In this document: positions 1 to 4,923 of the stretch, piece by piece
Layout: every line of letters begins with the position of its first letter
Position numbering within the stretch: position 1 is the stretch's first letter
DNA from: Microcaldota archaeon
GTDB lineage: Archaea; Aenigmatarchaeota; Aenigmatarchaeia; QMZP01; QMZT01
DNA length: 7,076 bases
Direction: 5' to 3'
Assembly (NCBI GenBank): GCA_013151465.1
Contig: JAADIF010000006.1
Coordinates: 1 to 7,076, forward strand
Translations under genes and position numbers: made by a program
The notes under the pieces: model-generated
Told to the model about the DNA's origin: nothing
The model's database searches: none
What the model saw: the letters and a program-made list of their open reading frames with translations, nothing else

Positions 1-1141
1 AATCCTTCTTTTTCATTCCTATATTTATAGGAACCTGCATTTCTGTTATTTTCACATCATCATTTATGATATATCTTATTTCCGCTCTCAGTAAGTATGT
101 TTTCAGTTCAGCTTTGTCATCTATATTCGTTTCAAAAATCACATCCCCCGATTTTCCGGGTTTGATGTTTCCTATATAGTCATAGTTTTCCTCGAAATCA
201 AAAGGCTGTTCGTTTTGCTTGAAGATTCTGACAGAGACGCTTTCTGCTTCCTTGGAGCCAACATTTTCGATTGTTAGATGTATTTTTGCATTATCGCCCT
301 GTGAAATGACAGATGGTTCCGTAGTGATGTTTGTCATTTTGAAAAAAGGTATACCTTTTATGGGTATTTCAAGTGTGAGTGTCTGGTTCTTGTAATCCTC
401 CCTGTTATTATTGGAATCTTTGTAACTTATGACAATATTAGCATTTTTTGTGGTTGTCGTATCTTCATCTATGTCTATGTAAAAGGTTGCGATTTTGCTT
501 TCACCAGAGTTTATATTTCCGATATTGTAAGTGTCAGAGTATGCATCGGTCGCCTCTATTCCGGAAGGGAGATACAAGCGCGTTGTTGCCATCTCAGCGT
601 CGCCATCTCCTATATTCTGTATTTCAACCGAAATTTTGTTGTCTGTTGTATCAGGATAAAGCTTGGAAGGCTCGGTTTCAAGGGACCCTATTGCAAATCC
701 GGGCCTTTTTGACTCTATGTTAATTTTAAGTTTTTCCTCATTCCATATTTCAGAATCCTTTAACCTGCATCTTATTTTGAGTTCATTCCACCCGTCTACT
801 GCGTCAGGATCGACTCTTATTCTGTATTGAAGAATGTTTTCCTGTAGAGATGGCAGATTTCCTATTATTCTTGTAGCGTTCTCATTCGGATCAATGTGAA
901 ACGGATACAAAGGCTCAAGTTCGCAAATTACATAAGCCTTGTCAGCGCCTGCGTTCTCGATCTTTATCCAAAGATCCATATATTTTCCTGCCTCTGCCGG
1001 GTAAGGATCATATTTCAATTCCTGTATCCTTATGTCCGCATAGTTTGGAAGCACATCAAATGCTTTTACATTTGCCCCGATAATCAATAGAAAGACAAAT
1101 GATAATGCCGCCGTTGCAGCTAATCTTCTATAATTATACAC
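1..1141 (-). CDS. Secreted S-layer-like (COG1361-type) repeat protein, 3' end outside window
   Basis: The minus strand is open for 380 codons from a GTG at 1141 to the window edge. Residues 5 to 27 look like a signal peptide: two arginines, a hydrophobic core at about 11 to 23, then an AxA-like end (VKA, 25 to 27). The rest reads as beta-rich domains of about 110 residues with a recurring N-x-G-x-x-x-A element (IENAGADKA near 61, IQNIGDGDA near 174, IENVGSKEA near 291), each followed by an IGN(L/I) turn. This is the pattern of archaeal COG1361/CARDB-like surface proteins, which are usually anchored by a C-terminal membrane segment that cannot be seen here. Two cysteines (C73, C125) in the first domain could form a disulfide. 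The GTG start is chosen because GAGGTG (1147 to 1152) lies 5 bases upstream, the signal peptide follows directly, and an in-frame stop lies at 1169 to 1171. The role is inferred to be cell surface or adhesion; the ligand is unknown. Confidence 0.85.
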   Translation of the reverse strand, partial: MYNYRRLAATAALSFVFLLIIGANVKAFDVLPNYADIRIQELKYDPYPAEAGKYMDLWIKIENAGADKAYVICELEPLYPFHIDPNENATRIIGNLPSLQENILQYRIRVDPDAVDGWNELKIRCRLKDSEIWNEEKLKINIESKRPGFAIGSLETEPSKLYPDTTDNKISVEIQNIGDGDAEMATTRLYLPSGIEATDAYSDTYNIGNINSGESKIATFYIDIDEDTTTTKNANIVISYKDSNNNREDYKNQTLTLEIPIKGIPFFKMTNITTEPSVISQGDNAKIHLTIENVGSKEAESVSVRIFKQNEQPFDFEENYDYIGNIKPGKSGDVIFETNIDDKAELKTYLLRAEIRYIINDDVKITEMQVPINIGMKKKD

Positions 1142-1146
1142 TATAC

Positions 1147-1152
1147 CACCTC
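1147..1152 (-). promoter_or_regulatory. Ribosome binding site for the S-layer-like gene
   Basis: GAGGTG on the minus strand lies 5 bases before a GTG codon. It decides the start at 1141, where no ATG is available near the signal peptide. Confidence 0.65.
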
Positions 1153-1170
1153 TTAATTTTCGATGTCGTT

Positions 1171-1227
1171 ATATCGAATCGATAACATTATATGTACCCA
1201 AAAGCTTAAAAACATATCGAATCGATA
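1171..1227 (-). promoter_or_regulatory. Promoter flanked by paired 13-base palindromes (candidate operators)
   Basis: The 14-mer ATATCGAATCGATA occurs at 1171 to 1184 and again at 1214 to 1227, exactly 43 bases apart. Within it TATCGA-A-TCGATA is a perfect 6-1-6 palindrome; the second copy extends to 15 bases (1214 to 1228). Between them, read on the minus strand, are two TATA-like stretches: TTTTTAAG near 1206 to 1213 and CATATAATG near 1187 to 1195. Either could serve the S-layer-like gene, with transcription starting at about 1183 or 1166. The 43-base centre spacing is about four helical turns, so two bound dimers would sit on the same face of the DNA. The palindromes are directly visible; that a repressor or activator binds them is inference. 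Confidence 0.6.
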
Positions 1228-1241
1228 TACCAAGGCAGAGC

Positions 1242-1268
1242 ATTGTTTATGCAATGATCATAAACAAT
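1242..1268. repeat. Perfect 10-base inverted repeat (hairpin)
   Basis: ATTGTTTATG (1242 to 1251) and CATAAACAAT (1259 to 1268) are exact inverted repeats around a 7-base spacer. The element lies just upstream of the broken dus copy and next to the second palindrome of the neighbouring promoter. The stem is AT-rich with no following T-run on either strand, so a protein-binding site is at least as likely as a terminator. Confidence 0.55.
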
Positions 1269-1294
1269 AACTTCAAATAACAAAAGTGAGAAAT

Positions 1295-1426
1295 GTGAAT
1301 AAATTCCCCAAGATCTCAGGAAAGGCGATGCTCGCACCCATGGCAGGCGTCACTGATGTCGCATTCAGGGCGCTTGCCAAAAGATACGGCGCCGCGCTCA
1401 CATACACGGAATTTGTGAGCAGCGCG
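1295..1426 (+). pseudogene. 5' fragment of a second tRNA-dihydrouridine synthase gene
   Basis: Starting at a GTG (1295), 44 codons align without gaps to the first 44 codons of the intact dus gene at 2768. By eye 117 of 132 bases match, but only residues 2 (N for K) and 7 (I for L) differ, so nearly all changes are synonymous. Such a pattern means both copies evolved under selection as proteins before this one was broken. It keeps the FMN-domain opening MLAPMAGVTD and the TYTEFVSS segment, then leaves the family after codon 44 and stops at a TGA at 1445 to 1447, giving a nominal 50-residue chimera. The catalytic cysteine region and the rest of the barrel are missing, so it cannot be an active enzyme. 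A weak GTGAG lies 4 bases before the GTG. The upstream DNA does not resemble that of the intact gene, so this is a diverged paralogue or a replaced resident copy, not a fresh tandem duplication. Confidence 0.85.
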
Positions 1427-1465
1427 AAGGCCGTTTACGTTCCATGAAAGAAGCTTCATTCGCAT
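1415..1465 (-). pseudogene. 5' fragment of an exonuclease III / AP endonuclease gene
   Basis: Read on the minus strand from the ATG at 1465 (or the in-frame ATG at 1459), the translation is MRMKLLSWNVNGLRAAH. MKLxSWNVNGLRA is the characteristic N-terminus of the exonuclease III/AP endonuclease family (Xth, ExoA, archaeal Mth212), and the asparagine of WNVNG is an active-site residue in that family. After about 15 to 17 codons the frame runs into the antisense of the dus fragment and no further family motif (such as LQE or GDFN) appears. The remaining roughly 240 codons expected for the family are absent. Only the first few catalytic residues are present, so it is a remnant. It overlaps the end of the dus fragment, where the same bases encode VSSA on one strand and RAAH on the other. 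Family assignment rests on a short but very distinctive motif. Confidence 0.75.
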
Positions 1466-1572
1466 GATGATATATTTGCTTTAACCATTAAATTAAGTTC
1501 TATTTTGTTGTTGTGTTATCTGCAGATTTCACAACAGACCAAACAAAAAATATAAAATTGAAATATATCATC
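1466..1572. repeat. Nested inverted-repeat element, about 107 bases
   Basis: The outer arms are a perfect 12-base inverted repeat: GATGATATATTT (1466 to 1477) and AAATATATCATC (1561 to 1572). Inside is a 28-base near-palindrome at 1509 to 1536: TGTTGTG, TT, the 10-base palindrome ATCTGCAGAT (1518 to 1527), TT, CACAACA. The element begins exactly at the base before the ATG of the exonuclease III remnant. No target-site duplication is evident at its ends and no other copy is seen in the window. It may be a regulatory region, a small non-autonomous mobile element or part of the rearrangement scar; the sequence does not decide. Confidence 0.5.
1541..1558 (-). terminator. Possible T-rich terminator
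   Basis: On the minus strand, about 90 bases after the stop of the unrecognised 320-residue gene, is a T-rich run (ATTTTATATTTTTTGTTT). Archaeal transcription commonly ends at such runs without a hairpin. It lies inside the nested inverted repeat. This is weak evidence, because the whole stretch is AT-rich. Confidence 0.35.
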
Positions 1573-1647
1573 TACTATTTCGAGGCGTGTTGCCGCCCAT
1601 TCCAAGTTTCTAACGTCGGGTACGTTTGTTTCGTGTGTTATGTTCCC

Positions 1648-2610
1648 CTAAGAAATTCCTAATCCCCCTACTCCCTTACTCTTTGCAGCTTTTTCCATGC
1701 CTCCAAGGAACGAATTATAGATTTCTGGGTGTGGCACGTGCAGCAATATTATCTCCTTTTTGGGTTCCCTTTCGTATGCTCGCGGGTTCGACTCAAGACC
1801 ACGATGCTTAAGGTATTTTTCCATCTGACTGACCCATCCTGGTATTTCCTTTTTATTTTGCCGTGCCATCTCTATGTTGTGGAGAAGTATGCCTGCTTCT
1901 TTTTCAGGTGTCATGAATTTTTGAGACTCATCAGGCCATGGATAGAAGTTGTAATATGACGTCTCGAATGCCATATTTGCGTTCTTTTTCTTTGCATTAA
2001 TTATATTCTCATATACCTTTTCAAAATTATCCTCCCCCCACATGTCATTGGCTTGGGCAATGAGTATTTTTAAACCAATCTCTGTACCCTCCATGAATTT
2101 TTTTGCCTTTTCTCTTTCTCCTGAAGTCGTGTGAGAATGGGGCAAATATTCATTCTTAATAAAGTCATATGCTTCCAATGCCCTTAATATGAGTGTCACT
2201 TTATTTGGAATATCATCCACCGGCCAGTCATATCCCAGCGTTCCCATCATTTCTCCATTTTTGCCTTCGCTGAAAAGATTCGGCCACTCGAACATGAAAG
2301 GTACAAGACCACGAGAAAGCCTTTCGTTTACCTCACTATAGTCGTTCTGGAAATAACTACTAACATCAAGCAGTTGTCGATAAGATCCTTTTTTCCCTTT
2401 ATAATTCTTTCCCGGACCTTCCAGCAAAAAAATGGCAAGATTTCTGCCTGCTTTTTCTGTATTTTTCAAGCGAAGCATATCTATTCGTTTTTTACTTCCA
2501 TCGTATGAAACATTGCGGCCATTTATATGAGTTGCTCCGACGGGGTACACGCCGACCCTTTCTTGGGCAGTTCTTAAAAATGAATATGCTATTTGGCTTT
2601 TAATTGACAT
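1648..2610 (-). CDS. Hypothetical protein, 320 residues, family not recognised
   Basis: I do not recognise this protein. It is predicted to be soluble: there is no signal peptide or membrane segment, it is highly charged and lysine-rich, and it has many aromatic residues, for example FEWPNLF near 107 and YYNFYPWPDE near 219 (counted from the chosen start). The C-terminal third has a charged helical part (EKEAGILLHNIEMARQNKK) and ends with a short hydrophobic strand (KEIILLHVPHPEIYN) and a glycine-rich tail. An upstream in-frame GTG (2619) could add three residues, but the GGTGAG that overlaps it is better read as the ribosome binding site for the ATG at 2610. The gene has its own TATA box and is divergent from dus. 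It looks more AT-rich than the dus gene beside it and sits between a broken and an intact dus copy, which fits an acquired gene, although no mobility gene is nearby. The frame stays open for 43 codons after the TAG stop. Confidence 0.75.
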   Translation of the reverse strand: MSIKSQIAYSFLRTAQERVGVYPVGATHINGRNVSYDGSKKRIDMLRLKNTEKAGRNLAIFLLEGPGKNYKGKKGSYRQLLDVSSYFQNDYSEVNERLSRGLVPFMFEWPNLFSEGKNGEMMGTLGYDWPVDDIPNKVTLILRALEAYDFIKNEYLPHSHTTSGEREKAKKFMEGTEIGLKILIAQANDMWGEDNFEKVYENIINAKKKNANMAFETSYYNFYPWPDESQKFMTPEKEAGILLHNIEMARQNKKEIPGWVSQMEKYLKHRGLESNPRAYEREPKKEIILLHVPHPEIYNSFLGGMEKAAKSKGVGGLGIS

Positions 2611-2614
2611 TGTT

Positions 2615-2620
2615 CTCACC
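2615..2620 (-). promoter_or_regulatory. Ribosome binding site that sets the start at 2610
   Basis: GGTGAG on the minus strand lies 4 bases before the ATG at 2608 to 2610. It contains the GTG that would otherwise be the first possible start, which makes the ATG the better choice. Confidence 0.6.
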
Positions 2621-2645
2621 TACAGATACTAAAATTGATACTAAT

Positions 2646-2655
2646 ATTTATAAAT
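2646..2655 (-). promoter_or_regulatory. TATA box for the 320-residue hypothetical gene
   Basis: ATTTATAAAT, preceded on the minus strand by purine-rich CGAAAG that could act as a BRE, is centred about 40 bases upstream of the ATG. Transcription would start near 2625, leaving a leader of about 15 bases that still contains the GGTGAG ribosome binding site. Confidence 0.65.
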
Positions 2656-2720
2656 CTTTCGTATATTATTAGACGTGTCTTTATCGGTTATGTTAATGAG
2701 CGATTAGACATGCTCGAAGA

Positions 2721-2740
2721 TTTATATAACCATTATATAA
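2721..2740 (+). promoter_or_regulatory. TATA boxes for the intact dus gene
   Basis: Two TATA-like elements lie upstream of the ATG at 2768: TTTATATA (2721 to 2728) and TTATATAA (2733 to 2740). The second would give a transcript with almost no leader, in keeping with the absence of a ribosome binding site before the ATG; the first would give a leader of about 20 bases. An imperfect direct repeat, ATTAGACGTG (2668 to 2677) and ATTAGACATG (2703 to 2712), lies in the same divergent promoter region. Confidence 0.55.
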
Positions 2741-2767
2741 GATAGAATATGCAATCCTAGTTTTAAC

Positions 2768-3742
2768 ATGAAAAAATTCCCCAAACTCTCTGGCAAAGCC
2801 ATGCTCGCACCCATGGCAGGTGTAACTGATGTCGCATTCAGGGCGCTTGCAAAAAGATACGGCGCCGCCCTCACGTACACGGAATTTGTGAGCAGTGCTG
2901 CGATTGTGCGCGGAAGCGAAAAGACGCTTGGAACGGTGAAAAGGAACCCTTCAGAAAGGCCCTGCGCAGTGCAGCTCTTCGGAAACAATAAAGAGGAAAT
3001 CGTTGCAGCCGCAAGGGCGCTTGAGATGGATTTTGACATCATAGACATAAACTGCGGCTGCCCGGTCCACAAGGTCATAAAGACGGGAGCGGGCTCTGCC
3101 CTTCTTTCAAATCCCCGCCTCATAGGCGAGCTTGTCGAAGAGCTCATTTCTGCTGTAAATAAACCGGTCACTGTCAAGATAAGGGCAGGCATAGACGAAA
3201 AGCGCATAAATGCGGTTGAAGTTGCAAACATTGCAGAGGAGGCGGGGGCAGCTGCAATAACCGTTCACGGGAGGACGCAAAAGCAGGGATACAGCGGAAA
3301 GGCTGACTGGGATATCATAAAAGAGGTCAAGGAATCTGTTTCCATACCGGTTATAGGGAACGGTGACATAACAAGCCCTGAAATATTCAAAGCACGTCTT
3401 GAAGAAAGCGGCGTCGATTACATAATGATGGGGCGCGTCGCAATGAAAAATCCGTTCATCTTCAGGCAGATAAATGACTATCTTGAAACAGGGTTTTACA
3501 CGGAGAAACCACCGCTTGAACAGTTTTCCGAATATCTGGAGATTGCAGAAAAATGCGAAATCCCTTTCATCCAGATAAAAAACCATGCAATGTGGCTTAC
3601 GAAAGGAATAAAAGGGGGAAGGAAATTGAGGGAGAGAGTATCGACAACCAAAAACTTAGCAGAACTTGAGAAAATAATTGGAGTTTATAAATTGACAACG
3701 ATCAAAGGCACCCACATTTCTTCTTTTGAAAGACCGCCGTGA
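2768..3742 (+). CDS. dus: tRNA-dihydrouridine synthase
   Basis: This FMN-dependent enzyme uses NAD(P)H to reduce specific uridines in tRNA to dihydrouridine. The 324-residue length is normal for the family. Visible signatures in order are MLAPMAGVTD (12 to 21, FMN-binding start of the TIM barrel), TEFVSS (38 to 43), AVQLFG (67 to 72), DINCGCPVHKV (93 to 103) with C98 as the expected catalytic cysteine, GSALL (109 to 113), VKIRAGID (136 to 143) with K137, ITVHGRT (164 to 170) with H167, IGNGDI (196 to 201) and MMGRVAMKNPFIF (220 to 232). The C-terminal helical region (about 250 to 305) would be the tRNA-recognition domain. The ATG start is supported by the protein alignment with the broken copy at 1295. 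No ribosome binding site is present, which suggests a near-leaderless transcript. The last 19 codons overlap the convergent phosphatase gene. Which tRNA position it modifies cannot be read from the sequence. Confidence 0.95.
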   Translation: MKKFPKLSGKAMLAPMAGVTDVAFRALAKRYGAALTYTEFVSSAAIVRGSEKTLGTVKRNPSERPCAVQLFGNNKEEIVAAARALEMDFDIIDINCGCPVHKVIKTGAGSALLSNPRLIGELVEELISAVNKPVTVKIRAGIDEKRINAVEVANIAEEAGAAAITVHGRTQKQGYSGKADWDIIKEVKESVSIPVIGNGDITSPEIFKARLEESGVDYIMMGRVAMKNPFIFRQINDYLETGFYTEKPPLEQFSEYLEIAEKCEIPFIQIKNHAMWLTKGIKGGRKLRERVSTTKNLAELEKIIGVYKLTTIKGTHISSFERPP

Positions 3743-4848
3743 TTTCCCTTCTGGAATCCTGCCTTTTCGTTTGGTAGGTAGTCCTTTAGAAGATAGTTGC
3801 CTTTCATTATGAGCATATAATCCCCTGTGCGCTCATAGAGTTTTTTGCTTGGTTTCATATTTGCAGGCCCAAACAATCCTTTTCTTACCAGTTCCTCGCT
3901 TTTGTGGAGCGTGCAGAATTTCGACAGGTTTTTTTCTACATATTTTTCAAACTCCCTCGCTTTCGATGGGCGGACGTAACATATTGCAACCCTCGCTTCC
4001 CCACATAGAGGGAGGGCGAGCGTCTCTTCAAGCTTCGGATGGTCTTTAAGCTTAATCAGCTCTTCTTTTTTTGATTCGACAAGGCCGTGGTCTGCCGTTA
4101 CGATGAGAATTGTATCGGTCCCTTCAAGCTGCTTCGACAGCCTTTCAAAACGCCTGTCTATGTCAAGAAAATGCACTTTTGCGTCATTTCCGAACGGACC
4201 TTTGTCGTGGGCAATGCTGTCAAGCTTTGGCCAGTATGCATATATGAATTTTCTCCTGTTATTTCTCGTCACTGTTTTTCTTATCTCGCTGAAGAATCCT
4301 GCAAGATTTGAATAAGGAATTCTTTTTGATTCTTTGCCGAATGATTCTGAATAATCTGATTCTACTATACTTTTATGAGTGATTACATATGACAAACGTT
4401 TTATTTTCGAAGGTATCGATTTTGCTTCGGAAAGAATGCTGGCATCAATTCCAGAAAAGCTGAATGGGGGTCCACCGTGGCGCGGATTGAATGGAAGGGG
4501 GCGTGCAACAACGCCCAGTTCTTTTAATAACATGAACCATGAAATAACGCCATGCTGGGCAGGTGCAAGGCCGGTGTTAAATGTTGTGATTGCGCATGCA
4601 GTCGTTGATGGAAATACTGAGGTTATTTTTCCGCGCATGTTTTTCATGAGAAAGGATTCTTTTCCGAACCTTTTCAAAAACTCATAACCCATGCCATCAA
4701 TTACAACAAGGACTATATTCTTTGCGTTTTTGATTTCAGATGCCGGAATGGTGCGAAGCTGCCTGTATTTCGTTCTCCCATTGCACGCCTTGGTAATAGA
4801 ACTCATAAGGTTTACGATGCTTCCGCCGCCGTAGTCCGGTAAAATCAT
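3685..4848 (-). CDS. Alkaline phosphatase superfamily protein (nucleotide pyrophosphatase/phosphodiesterase-like)
   Basis: The protein (387 residues) has the metal-site layout of the COG1524 type I phosphodiesterase/nucleotide pyrophosphatase group. The visible elements are IVLVVIDGMGYEFL with D51, SVFPSTTACAITTFNTG with a threonine nucleophile (most likely T83, or T82), YWPKLDSIAHDKG with D210 and H214, TADHGL with D253 and H254, and GNHGG with H370. The set is complete, so an active two-metal hydrolase of phosphodiester or phosphate-ester bonds is expected; the substrate is unknown. There is no signal peptide, so it is probably cytoplasmic. The ATG at 4848 is preferred because the N-terminal PDYGGGSIVNLMSSI looks like the family's usual opening. 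A second start at codon 15 is possible given a TATA-like element only 2 bases upstream of the first ATG. It lies 75 bases downstream of the methyltransferase-like gene on the same strand and overlaps dus at its 3' end. Confidence 0.85.
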   Translation of the reverse strand: MILPDYGGGSIVNLMSSITKACNGRTKYRQLRTIPASEIKNAKNIVLVVIDGMGYEFLKRFGKESFLMKNMRGKITSVFPSTTACAITTFNTGLAPAQHGVISWFMLLKELGVVARPLPFNPRHGGPPFSFSGIDASILSEAKSIPSKIKRLSYVITHKSIVESDYSESFGKESKRIPYSNLAGFFSEIRKTVTRNNRRKFIYAYWPKLDSIAHDKGPFGNDAKVHFLDIDRRFERLSKQLEGTDTILIVTADHGLVESKKEELIKLKDHPKLEETLALPLCGEARVAICYVRPSKAREFEKYVEKNLSKFCTLHKSEELVRKGLFGPANMKPSKKLYERTGDYMLIMKGNYLLKDYLPNEKAGFQKGNHGGLSKEEMWVPLIVVNL

Positions 4849-4870
4849 GACTATAAATACGCATTCGTGG

Positions 4871-4889
4871 GTTAAAAACGAAATTCGTT
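4871..4889 (-). promoter_or_regulatory. Promoter with overlapping 13-base palindrome upstream of the phosphatase gene
   Basis: GTTTTTAAC (4871 to 4879, minus strand) is centred about 27 bases before the ATG at 4848, the spacing expected for a leaderless archaeal gene. Overlapping it, AACGAA-A-TTCGTT (4877 to 4889) is a perfect 6-1-6 palindrome, which could be an operator. A second TATA-like sequence, TATTTATAG (4851 to 4859), lies too close to the ATG to drive it. Confidence 0.45.
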
Positions 4890-4923
4890 AGACGGTGAAA
4901 ATGATGAATTGAGAGAGTTTTCT

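Larger units (their letters stand above)
1142..1647. other. Gene-free 506-base stretch made of promoter, gene remnants and repeats
   Basis: No intact gene is present between the S-layer-like gene and the unrecognised gene at 1648. From left to right the stretch holds the palindrome-flanked promoter, the 10-base hairpin, the dus fragment, the exonuclease III fragment and the nested inverted repeat. The last part, 1573 to 1647, is open in the same frame as the minus-strand gene that stops at 1648, and otherwise shows only a small inverted repeat, AACGT-CGGGT-ACGTT (1612 to 1626). No tRNA or other structured RNA gene was recognised. Confidence 0.6.

Noticed and set aside
448..1090. Plus-strand open frames of 91 and 64 codons
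   Set aside because: Both are antisense to the S-layer-like gene, which is open across the whole region with repeated domains and a signal peptide.
1295..1447. A functional 50-residue chimeric micro-protein from the dus fragment
   Set aside because: The frame lacks the catalytic cysteine and most of the barrel, and its last six residues are simply the antisense of the exonuclease III start, so a gene remnant explains it better.
1781..1797. GCGGGTTCGACTCAAG resembles the T-arm of a tRNA
   Set aside because: It lies inside the coding region of the 320-residue protein (residues RGLESNPRA), and no acceptor stem, anticodon arm or D-arm can be paired around it.
2722..3231. 169-codon open frame on the minus strand opposite dus
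   Set aside because: Dus motifs on the plus strand are unambiguous; the antisense frame is a low-complexity S/A/F/L product of GC-skewed codons.
4897..4905. AATGATGA resembles the C box of an archaeal C/D guide RNA
   Set aside because: No D box (CUGA) or internal C'/D' pair follows at a suitable distance, and the region fits the spacer between two minus-strand genes.
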